A DNA stretch of 64,000 bases, taken from positions 62,001-126,000 of the forward strand of contig JASANG010002908.1 in assembly GCA_030248215.1 (NCBI GenBank), in the 5' to 3' direction. The translations under genes and the position numbers were made by a program. The stretch is from Enoplolaimus lenunculus (taxonomy: Eukaryota; Nematoda; Enoplea; Enoplida; Thoracostomopsidae). The notes below the pieces were generated by a model. It saw only the letters and a program-made list of their open reading frames with translations, made no database searches and was not told the origin of the DNA. How positions within the stretch are numbered: position 1 is the first letter of the stretch; each line of letters opens with the position of its first letter. Below are positions 49,795-58,906 of this stretch, in pieces.

Positions 49795-49802
49795 CCTACA
49801 AT

Positions 49803-50617
49803 TAATGCGTACGCAGTTATAACTCACAAGTTGAACGACAAAAACCAATATTAGCAATAATACCATCTAAAGTGAATACGAACGTACCGATTAAAGCGAA
49901 GTTTTGATTTTGATTTTGCATTCGAAATGAACATCTAAATTTCTGATCGGAATTATTAAAATGTAAAAAATTGCAGTTTGCTTTCACTTCTACTGTTTAA
50001 GCAATGATAATCTAAATTCTAGAATTGCAGTTGCGAATTAACCTCCGATACAAAGATTTAAATTTGGTTATCTTTTCGACAAGTACGTACTTCCAATTCA
50101 TAACCGGCTAGAAACAAAGGAATTATTCAAAAGTACTATTATATGCAGGTCCACATGCCATCGGCATCGGTAATAATCGGCACTTTTCGTGAGTATCGGC
50201 ATCGGCATGGGCACTGCAAAAAAACTGCTGATTTTTGCACATAACAGTCAGTTAGATTGCTATCAATATCATTTCTGAGCGCATATCGCGTGTCAGATCA
50301 GAAAACTGTTACCTCTTTTGCGTTTGTGTTTGAAAAAACTAACTGAAGCGAACCTTTCTTATAAAATTGTAATCGTTTATGATGCTTAGCGTTTAAATCT
50401 TCATATAATGATGTAATGTGGTGTCCTATTTGTTAATTAAGCATGGTGTACTAAAGTTGGAATCGGCATCGGCATCGGTAAAATTTCAAAATAAGAATCG
50501 GCATCGGTATCGGCAAAAATTTTGGTATCGGCACATCCCTACATACGAGTAACAAAAACTCCAAGCCACTGTAAATAAAGTGTGTAGCTCACAAAGCCAG
50601 CTTGAAAGAAAATTTGC
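49803..50617. other. Spacer between MIGA exon and LTR element
   Basis: No exon is found on the minus strand that could supply the missing MIGA N-terminus. About half of it is the repeat at 50,157-50,545. Confidence 0.4.
50157..50545. mobile_element. hAT-like repeat with GGCATCGGCATCGG ends
   Basis: The left end (ATGCCATCGGCATCGG) and the right end (CGGTATCGGC, TTTTGGTATCGGCACATCCC) are inverted relatives. They resemble the ATGTGCCGATA-type termini common in hAT MITEs. A TSD is not clear. A decayed relative lies in ENGASE intron 1 (28,770). Confidence 0.6.
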
Positions 50618-51826
50618 TGTCGGGTGGGGCCCCAGTGTGCACTCTGTGCCACACTGGTGCCCACCCTCGGCGTCCCTTGAGCTCCTAGCTATGTCGTTTC
50701 CGTGGCATGCGAAGTCCAGCCGTCTCAGTCTCGATCCTAGTATCGTGATTTGTACTTAACCGGTATCTTTTTAGCCTTGCCATACTGTTGCTCATTTGTA
50801 AAACTACTGTGCTTTAACATTTCTGTCAAACTCTTGTCAAACTTAGTCTTATTCCTGCCAATTTCGCTTATGTCAATTACGTGTATTTTTACATATATTT
50901 TATATTGTGTTTTCAGGTACTAAAACCCCATTTTCTGACCAAATTCTATGCGCTCAGTGCGTTGCGCATCCCTATTTCTACAAATTCTTTTCCCCTTGAC
51001 CCTTTTGTGCCAGTTCCCACATTTCATATTTCTTGTGCTCTTATATACATTTATTTTCATGTTTTCAGGCGCCCCATTCCCGTTTCCTACTAATTTCAAG
51101 GTGCTCATTCCATTTCGCACCTCTATTTCTGCCAATTCTGCCCCGTTTGTGTCTTATTTGTCATATTCTGTGAACTTGGATTATTATTGCGATTGATTCT
51201 AGAGTATTGGGGGAATGGAAACGATAGCTTAGCTAGTTAAGGTGCTTAAAAGGATTTTCTAATTGTACGTAAAACATAGTATTATTCTCGGGTCGCGTAA
51301 AAGCGTATATTTCTTGCCTTGACGGAGACATAAAAAGTAGTTAATCGAAATCAGCATATTTTATTTGGTCAAAGTAGTAATTTTTAGGCCTGGGAAACGT
51401 GTACTTGCTATTTTTGTAATTTGTGGTTTCTTGTTATTATTGTGCCCGGACGTGAATTGAGTAGCGGTCCCGTAGGCTGTGTCTGACAGATCCTGTCCAT
51501 TTTTCGCTTACAAGTTGCAGTTTCCCAATACTTATAATTTCTATAGTGCTTTTCGGCCGCATGGCCCTCGTTCAAAAGCTATAACCGTCAGAAATAGGGA
51601 AATTTGGCAATTTTAGCATCAGCGGGACTAACGGGCTTCTGTTCCATATTTTGTGTTAATTACTTGCGTGTTACTAGTAAACCGGAAAATAGCGTTGTAT
51701 AGACTCGCACGAGCCGTAGGAGTGTCTAAATCGTGTTAAAACTGTTCCAGGATCAACCCGAAACTAGACCATACCCGCCTTCGGATCGGTCGAAAATCCC
51801 CGTTTTTGACCAGTCCAGACCTTACA
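50618..51826 (+). repeat. 5' LTR
   Basis: It starts TGTCGGGTGGGGCCCC and, by my reading, ends CTTACA directly before the primer-binding site, giving about 1.2 kb bounded by TG and CA. The end is inferred because the 3' LTR is cut. A second TTACA plus TGGTGACC copy 79 bp downstream gives 51,905 as the alternative end. Confidence 0.7.
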
Positions 51827-51841
51827 TGGTGACCACGACGG
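51827..51841 (+). other. Primer-binding site (tRNA 3'-end complement)
   Basis: TGGTGACCACGACGG begins with the TGG that pairs with a tRNA CCA end and directly follows the LTR's terminal CA. The same 15-mer, with 9 further shared bases around it, recurs at 51,906-51,920. I did not assign the tRNA species. Confidence 0.6.
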
Positions 51842-52023
51842 TAGTCTTCTGGTTCGATTCCTGCGCAAATTACGTTGATTGCCAATACGTTCTGGTTACC
51901 TTACATGGTGACCACGACGGTTGGTTTCTATGTTGATTTTGGACAAATTGCAGCGATCCCGAACACATTTTGGTTCGTTTTGTTCCTATTGACACTACTA
52001 ACACAAACTAAAGTCAACATCCG

Positions 52024-52029
52024 GTAAGT
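52024..52029 (+). promoter_or_regulatory. Strong splice donor in the retroelement leader
   Basis: CATCCG then GTAAGTGT is a near-consensus 5' splice site 34 bases upstream of the Gag-Pol ATG. Joined to the acceptor at 59,301-59,302 it would give a subgenomic mRNA for the second ORF, as retroviruses and errantiviruses do for env. Confidence 0.45.
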
Positions 52030-52057
52030 GTCCGTTTTTGCTAATTGACCTCTCACT

Positions 52058-55000
52058 ATGATGTTACACAGCCCGAAAAAGCGAAATACACGCAATTCTG
52101 TCCTAGGCCGTACAATGTCTGAATCTGAAATTGATGAAATTACTGAACATCAACCAATTCAGAACATATTTGATGAGCCATACACACAAAAATTTGATAA
52201 TCCGGCTCTAGAATCAACATGTACGACCATGAATGACACTACGTTAGTGGCACCGCTAGAAAATACTACAGATAAGCCTCAGGATATAAATGTAGCATCT
52301 GCAGGTTTTGATGTACCACGTTCAACATCTATGATATCGTTAGCACAAAATCCTGAGCCTGCTACTATTGCAAAAAGCCCTGACGTAGAATTAAATAAAA
52401 ATCCACCAACAATGACAAAATCTGCTGATTCGGTACTAGAACAGTTACTGACATTTGCCCAAAATAATAGCACACAATTGCAAATGGTGCAAAATAATGT
52501 TCAGACTGTTCAGGACAATGTCTTAAAAGACATTCAAACTGTGCAAAATAATGTTCAGACTGTTCAGGACAATGTCTTAAAAGATATTCAAACTGTGCAA
52601 AATCATGTTCAGACTGTTCAGGAAAATGTCCTGAAAGATGTTCAAGCAGTCAAACGTGACGTGTTACGCGATGTCCAATCAGTTCAACACGAAGTTTTGA
52701 CAATTCGCGAAGACGTCTTAAAAGACGTACAATCAGTTCGCCATGACGTACAATCTGTTAGAACACAAGTTGAACAAGTTGAACACACATTCGCTGAACA
52801 ATTACAAACAGTTCAAAACGATCTACAAGGTACCTGTCGTAATATTGAAGACCGCCTTTACGGTGAAATTCAGGTGACTGACCAAAACTTGCAAAAACTA
52901 TCTACAGATTTAACGCAAGTTAAGCAGCGCCTAGCATATTGCGAAAACGCTCAGACAAACGTACAAACACCTATTCCAACTGATTTTACAACTCCAATTA
53001 ATACAGGTGTTAAACAGGTACTGACATCAACACCACGTCACAATGTTGCAAAAAATGCACGTTTCGACTGCGATGATGACAACGATTCGGAAATTGACGA
53101 CACGAACCAACCACAACAGCGTGCAAACGTGTCAAATGTCAACACAAATGCAGCGGCGCACGTGCCAAATCCATATCCAGCACCAATGCCGCCAATCATC
53201 GTTCACGCTGTCACAAAAGAATCACTGTCGATCAAACCGTACAATGGTTCAACAGATTTTGACAAATGGTTCAAAAAATTCAATCGACAGCTTGACGAGC
53301 ATAACATCAAAAACGATGACGAAAAATGGAAATGGTTCAAAAACAAAATCGAGGAAGATTCTCCAGCCGAGAACTATTGGCAATATATCGAGAATCCACA
53401 TCGCCCATTTACTGCGCTCGATTATCATTCAGTCGTCAAATATTTCGAACAACGTTTCTCACATTCAACATCGTTTCCAGAACATCTGGCGAAGCTTCAA
53501 AGCATCCGTCAAACAAGCGATGTCAACACATTCGCTGAAGAATTGTTCTGTTACTGGTCTCGATATATCGAAAACAAGTGCCTCAACTACACAGAAGCGC
53601 ACGAATTACTGCGAACAACGTTTCTACGCAACGTAAAGGCACAAATATTCCACAAATTGACTGCTGGCACTGACGAATCGTTCCATGATTTGAAGATTCG
53701 TGCCGCAAAAATCGAACAAATGCTGAATCTGCGAAATGAGCAATCTCAAGATCGCGACCAGCAGAGGTCGAAATTTGATAACAGGCAGAACGATCAAAAC
53801 TCGCAGCGGCGAAACAATCAATACAATGCCTACAATCAGAAACAGCAACAAAATTCGCCTCAACGCAGTCAGCAACAGAGCCAGCCAGCAAAACAATCGA
53901 ATTTTCGCCAAAATTACAACGCGAAAACAGTAAATGGAAATTCGTCGAGCACACAAAATCAGGCAAAGCAAGACCTGGTCTGCAGAAACTGTGGCAAGCA
54001 GGGACATATGTCTTACAATTGCCGTAGCATTCAACAGCATGTATCGCCACAGAGTGACATTCGTGTTCGACATAGGTCAGGCCCGCCGAGTGGCCAAATT
54101 CCAGATTCAAACTATGAGCCACGTCCACTTATACCGACATGCACTCATTGCAAGAAGCGTGGACATACGGCTAGCGACTGCTGGTTCCGCAATGACAATA
54201 TTGCAAGCCAAAATTTCAGTCAAACAAACTATGGCGGCGCAGTTCAGGCTCAAAGTGTTCGTCCACCACCAACGGAGACACTTATCAAGCCTGTCGCAGC
54301 ACCAACTACTGCCGTTGTTAGCCAACCACAGGCTCAACAACCATTATCAAATACGCCTTTACGTAGTAATAACAACAATACAGCAGCGCAAACTGAATCT
54401 GCGCAAGTCAACATTCGTCAACAGCCGATTGCGACACAACAACCAGTTGCTGCACCTCCAGTCATCTCAACTGCTTGGGGTGTGCGCAAAACTGGCCAAC
54501 CGGCCTTGGCAGCCTTGACGCCAGCTGGTTTTAAACCACATACTAGTACATCTGTTGACGCAATATGTCATTTTACTAGCAAAGCGTCCAGATTCTTTAT
54601 TGAGGCTGAGATCGATGACTACACAATTGTAGGTTTAGTTGACACAGGTGCTGAGTTAACACTCATGCGTGATGATGTGTTTGCACAGTGTTTCGCACAT
54701 CATGAAATTGACACTAAGGATATTATCGATTGCTATGGTTTCGCTGACAATGGTTCTATACCATCTTTAGGTTCAGTATCTCTCCATGTTAAGATTGGTC
54801 AGGTAATTGCACCAATTAAGATTCATGTTGTTAAAGGTATTAATAATACTGTTATGTTTGGAGATGATGCTTTACGTATTTTCAGGTTAACAATCGATTA
54901 CTTCAACATGAACGTTCGCTATCGCAACGAAGTCATTCCATCTTGGGCTTGGTCGTCTCCACTTGACACCGAGGCGGAGATCGCAACCAAGTGGGCACAA

Positions 55001-58000
55001 GTCTGCGAGATCGTTCAACCGGTTCAAATACCGCCACGTACAACGCAATACGTTCGATTCAAAACTCCGCATGATGTACCCAACGGTACTGAGTTATTGT
55101 TTGAACCTGAACCAATGGGCAAACGAGACGATCCGTTCATCGCCCCAAGTGCGATGGTTAAGGTTAGCGATCAAAGTTTCTTTATACCGGTCACAAACAT
55201 CAGCGATACTCCGTGCCGCCTTCACGGCCTAATGCGCATGGGTAGAGTGTCAGAAGACGTTGACGCTAACGAAGTCATTCTCGATCGCGAAACAGCATTA
55301 CAACATGTCGAATCACTGTCAACCGTTGATCAAATCAATCAAAACGACAACAAACCGTCTGTCGAAATCGCAAATGTCAATCGACATGACAAACGTCAAC
55401 AACGTGCTGAGCAAGTCACTCGTTTTTGTCAATCATTAAAACATCAGTTGCAACAAACATCCGACGTTGACTTGCCAGAAAAACTTAACTTTGACGATAC
55501 TGATCTCGACGAATATGAGAGACAGTTATTAAAGCTCATGTTGCACAACAATCGTGACTTGTTTGCACAACCAAATGAGCAAATTAATCATACCAGCCTT
55601 GACGTGAAACACAAAATTAACATCGAACCACATGAACCAATTCAACAACGAATTTATCGAGTGCCGTTTGGAAAACGTGAAACACTCAGCAAAAGTATCA
55701 GAGAAATGCTTGACCAAGGCGTAATTCGTCCATCAAAAAGCCCTTGGGCATTTCAGGTTGTCTTGGCGAAGAAAAAAGATGGAACCGACCGTGTCTGTAT
55801 CGATTATCGACCACTAAACGCTATCACAAAGAAGGATCGGTTTCCATTACCACGCATTGACGAAACTCTTGATGCGTTGAATGGCGCAAAATATTTCTCA
55901 ACTATCGATCTGCGATCCGGCTATTGGCAAGTGCCAATGGATGAGGCAGACATTGAGAAGACAGCCTTCATCTGTCACGAAGGTTTGTTCGAATTCACGT
56001 CGATGCCATTTGGACATTGCAATGCTCCAGCAACATTTCAGCGCATGATGCAAATGACTCTTTCAGGTTTGCTCATGGAGTTCTGTTTGTGCTATCTTGA
56101 CGACGTGATCATCTATTCGCCAACAATCTGGGATCACTATTATGACATCAACCAAGTGTTTCAGCGACTACGCGAAGCTGGTCTTAAGATCAAACCCAGC
56201 AAGTGCGACTTTGCGAAAAAGAAATTATTATTTTTAGGTCATCAAATATCGGAAGACGGTATAGCGCCAAATCCTGAAAAGGTTAAGGCAATTTTAGAGA
56301 GTCCAGTACCAAAGACGGTCACTGATGTCCGTGCTTTTTTAGGTCTCACTGGCTATTATCGTCAATTCATCAAAGACTACAGCACAATCGCAAGTCCACT
56401 TTACAATTTAACACACGGTAAGCTTAAGAAAGTCCAATTAAAAGAACGCTGGACTATAGACTGTCAACACGCATTCGATACATTAAAACGACATCTCACT
56501 GAAGCACCAATACTAGCGTATCCGGACTTTACCAAGCCGTTTATTCTATATACTGATGCCAGCGATACTGGATTAGGTTATATATTAGCTCAAAAAAGCC
56601 TTGACGGTAGAGAGCGTGTGTTGTGCTATGGCAGTCGTAAATTAACAGACGCCGAAACGCGTTATGCGATCACTGAAAAAGAGTGTCTCGCTGTTGTCAA
56701 AGCACTAACACAATTTCGTCCATATTTGCTTGGCAACTATACAACAATAATCACTGATCATTCGGCTTTGGTTCAAATACTTGACAAACGACGTTCACTC
56801 AATTTATTGACAACAAGATTGGCCAAATTTGCATTACGAATTCAGGAATATGACTACGAAATTGTTTATCGAAAAGGACTGAATCATACAAATGCTGATG
56901 CATTATCGCGACCACCAATATTACCAGATGAACCGTCTGAAATTAATGATGAACCATTAGACATGGAAAGCAAAGCTCAACAATCAGCTTTGTCTATTGC
57001 TCGTGCACGTGATAGATATATAGCCGCTCATATCGACGCTGTAGAACGCAGTGATCATACATATGTTCGCGGTCCGGCTGCATTACCACCAAACGTGGTA
57101 CAGCCTCCAGCACAAGGAAATTTTGTGTTGGTTGATAATAATTCAGTAGGGTGCATTGACGCCGAAAGAGCGGACAGCGCTGCTACTGGTGAAAATATTG
57201 CAGGGTGCCTTGACGCCGAAAGAGGGGAAGACACTACTGCTGGAAATAATAATAATATAAATAATAATAATAATCGCGTGCAACGACAACAACAAGGTTT
57301 AAATGTCTATATGGAACATTTTTCGACGGTATCACCATGGGATAAAACTCAATTGGTCGACGCACAGCGTCATGACGATAAACTTAAAAAACTGATTCAG
57401 TATCTTGAAACACAAGAAATGCCAGAAGGCATCGATCGCATCGAAAAACGATGGATCTTAGATCATGAACCATACTATGTCATATTCGATGAAGTCTTGT
57501 TTCATATTGCAAGACCAACGCGTCCAGCAACAATTGACTTTGCCGAATTGCAAGTCGTTGTTCCTGAAAACTTGCGCCTACCGTTGCTTGAGCAGTATCA
57601 TAGTACCAAGTACGGTGGTCATGTAGGTGCAAAGAAGGTATTTTGTAAGTTGACGCGTAAGTTTTATTGGCCAAATTGTATGAAAGACATTTCAGATTTT
57701 ATAGAGACATGTATTCCGTGTTCTCGTTTTCGACAAGGTCCAAATCGCAAAGGACCATTACAACCAATTCAGCCAATTTTTCCGTTTCACATGATCGGAA
57801 TCGATTTTGTAGGTCCATTGGCTGAAACACCATCAGGAAATAAATATATATTATGTGTCGTTGACTATTTCACAAAATGGGCAGAAGCGTACGCAACGCC
57901 AGATCAAACTGCCTTGACGGTAATAAATATTATCATAAATGAGTGGATCCCAAGACATGGCGTTCCACGCATTATATTGTCTGACCAGGGATCAGCGTTT

Positions 58001-58885
58001 ATTTCAGAGTTATTTAAATCTGAATTGACGGAAATCGGAACGCGTATTGCATATTCAGCGCCTTATCACCATCAGGCAAACGGTTTAGTTGAGCGCTGGA
58101 ACCAAACATTAGTTCGTATTCTCCGTCCGCTGTCCGAACAGTACGGTTCAGCGTGGGATACATTGCTTAACGCTGCGTTGTTTGCATATCGCACAATTCC
58201 GCATGCAACAACAGGTCAAACACCTTATTTTATGGTACACGGACGCGATCCCAATATTCCTGGTGAAAACCAAATTTATCCGGTACAGACAAAAGTTACA
58301 CAGGACACATACGCTTCGCAGTTATTTGAGGAATTAACTCGCGCATGGGCTGAGGCTGCGTATCACATCGAACAAGCACAAATGAATTATAAATATTATT
58401 TTGACAGGCGTGCTCGCACGCGTAAGTTTCAGGTTGGCGATCTCGTGTTGATGAAGAAAATCGAACGACTCGATCCAAAACGAATCACCAACAAATTTCA
58501 TCCAGAGTTCGAGAGATTATATCGTGTTGTCGATGTGAAAGATCCAAACATCAAGTTGATTCCTGTTGGTACACCAAGCAGACCTCCAAAGTGGTATAAT
58601 AAGAGACAATTTAAATTGTTTTCAGGTTCTGCTGAGGATTACACCAATTATGAGCGTAAGCTTAGGACTCGCCAGCGCGACGCCTCAGATAGTATCGATG
58701 CATTATGCGGCACATGCAAACGCAGTTTTAACGCTGAAGCCGCACGTGGATTAAATAAAACATGGATTCAGTGCGATTACTGTTTAGAGTGGTATCATAT
58801 GGAGTGTGTTAACTTGACTGAGGAACCGCCGCATGCGGTCTGGCATTGCCCTAAGTGTGAGCATCTGTTAGTAGATCCACAATGA
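52058..58885 (+). CDS. Gag-Pol polyprotein (2,275 aa) with C-terminal PHD finger
   Basis: A single open frame carries both Gag and Pol, so no frameshift signal is needed between them. Parts in order: acidic N-terminus; coiled coil (about 130-300) built partly from three 18-residue repeats; retrotransposon Gag capsid-like domain (about 389-555, starting LSIKPYNG); Gln/Asn-rich linker; two CCHC zinc knuckles (from C642 and C695); aspartic protease (DTG at 862-864); reverse transcriptase (YLDD at 1346-1349); RNase H (TDAS, D1500); integrase with HHCC zinc domain and D1916, D1976, E2012 core; GPY/F-like region (PEFERLYRVVDV); and a C4HC3 PHD finger (2217-2267). A low-complexity Asn run lies between RNase H and integrase. 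The protein makes and inserts the element's cDNA; the PHD finger may target chromatin. The start is the first ATG of a tandem ATG pair after the leader. Confidence 0.93.
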   Translation: MMLHSPKKRNTRNSVLGRTMSESEIDEITEHQPIQNIFDEPYTQKFDNPALESTCTTMNDTTLVAPLENTTDKPQDINVASAGFDVPRSTSMISLAQNPEPATIAKSPDVELNKNPPTMTKSADSVLEQLLTFAQNNSTQLQMVQNNVQTVQDNVLKDIQTVQNNVQTVQDNVLKDIQTVQNHVQTVQENVLKDVQAVKRDVLRDVQSVQHEVLTIREDVLKDVQSVRHDVQSVRTQVEQVEHTFAEQLQTVQNDLQGTCRNIEDRLYGEIQVTDQNLQKLSTDLTQVKQRLAYCENAQTNVQTPIPTDFTTPINTGVKQVLTSTPRHNVAKNARFDCDDDNDSEIDDTNQPQQRANVSNVNTNAAAHVPNPYPAPMPPIIVHAVTKESLSIKPYNGSTDFDKWFKKFNRQLDEHNIKNDDEKWKWFKNKIEEDSPAENYWQYIENPHRPFTALDYHSVVKYFEQRFSHSTSFPEHLAKLQSIRQTSDVNTFAEELFCYWSRYIENKCLNYTEAHELLRTTFLRNVKAQIFHKLTAGTDESFHDLKIRAAKIEQMLNLRNEQSQDRDQQRSKFDNRQNDQNSQRRNNQYNAYNQKQQQNSPQRSQQQSQPAKQSNFRQNYNAKTVNGNSSSTQNQAKQDLVCRNCGKQGHMSYNCRSIQQHVSPQSDIRVRHRSGPPSGQIPDSNYEPRPLIPTCTHCKKRGHTASDCWFRNDNIASQNFSQTNYGGAVQAQSVRPPPTETLIKPVAAPTTAVVSQPQAQQPLSNTPLRSNNNNTAAQTESAQVNIRQQPIATQQPVAAPPVISTAWGVRKTGQPALAALTPAGFKPHTSTSVDAICHFTSKASRFFIEAEIDDYTIVGLVDTGAELTLMRDDVFAQCFAHHEIDTKDIIDCYGFADNGSIPSLGSVSLHVKIGQVIAPIKIHVVKGINNTVMFGDDALRIFRLTIDYFNMNVRYRNEVIPSWAWSSPLDTEAEIATKWAQVCEIVQPVQIPPRTTQYVRFKTPHDVPNGTELLFEPEPMGKRDDPFIAPSAMVKVSDQSFFIPVTNISDTPCRLHGLMRMGRVSEDVDANEVILDRETALQHVESLSTVDQINQNDNKPSVEIANVNRHDKRQQRAEQVTRFCQSLKHQLQQTSDVDLPEKLNFDDTDLDEYERQLLKLMLHNNRDLFAQPNEQINHTSLDVKHKINIEPHEPIQQRIYRVPFGKRETLSKSIREMLDQGVIRPSKSPWAFQVVLAKKKDGTDRVCIDYRPLNAITKKDRFPLPRIDETLDALNGAKYFSTIDLRSGYWQVPMDEADIEKTAFICHEGLFEFTSMPFGHCNAPATFQRMMQMTLSGLLMEFCLCYLDDVIIYSPTIWDHYYDINQVFQRLREAGLKIKPSKCDFAKKKLLFLGHQISEDGIAPNPEKVKAILESPVPKTVTDVRAFLGLTGYYRQFIKDYSTIASPLYNLTHGKLKKVQLKERWTIDCQHAFDTLKRHLTEAPILAYPDFTKPFILYTDASDTGLGYILAQKSLDGRERVLCYGSRKLTDAETRYAITEKECLAVVKALTQFRPYLLGNYTTIITDHSALVQILDKRRSLNLLTTRLAKFALRIQEYDYEIVYRKGLNHTNADALSRPPILPDEPSEINDEPLDMESKAQQSALSIARARDRYIAAHIDAVERSDHTYVRGPAALPPNVVQPPAQGNFVLVDNNSVGCIDAERADSAATGENIAGCLDAERGEDTTAGNNNNINNNNNRVQRQQQGLNVYMEHFSTVSPWDKTQLVDAQRHDDKLKKLIQYLETQEMPEGIDRIEKRWILDHEPYYVIFDEVLFHIARPTRPATIDFAELQVVVPENLRLPLLEQYHSTKYGGHVGAKKVFCKLTRKFYWPNCMKDISDFIETCIPCSRFRQGPNRKGPLQPIQPIFPFHMIGIDFVGPLAETPSGNKYILCVVDYFTKWAEAYATPDQTALTVINIIINEWIPRHGVPRIILSDQGSAFISELFKSELTEIGTRIAYSAPYHHQANGLVERWNQTLVRILRPLSEQYGSAWDTLLNAALFAYRTIPHATTGQTPYFMVHGRDPNIPGENQIYPVQTKVTQDTYASQLFEELTRAWAEAAYHIEQAQMNYKYYFDRRARTRKFQVGDLVLMKKIERLDPKRITNKFHPEFERLYRVVDVKDPNIKLIPVGTPSRPPKWYNKRQFKLFSGSAEDYTNYERKLRTRQRDASDSIDALCGTCKRSFNAEAARGLNKTWIQCDYCLEWYHMECVNLTEEPPHAVWHCPKCEHLLVDPQ
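52496..52657 (+). repeat. 54-bp tandem repeat, three copies, in gag
   Basis: Units start at 52,496, 52,550 and 52,604. Each encodes NVQTVQDNVLKDIQTVQN or a variant. Units 1 and 2 are almost identical at the DNA level. They lengthen the coiled coil in register. Confidence 0.85.
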
Positions 58886-58906
58886 CTATATGGTCGGCAT
58901 GCCTTT

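Noticed and set aside
51848-51865. tRNA T-arm-like GGTTCGATTCC behind the primer-binding site
   Set aside because: No A box or cloverleaf around it; probably chance.
53043-54518. Additional ORFs of up to 197 codons inside gag
   Set aside because: Shadow frames of the Gag-Pol ORF.
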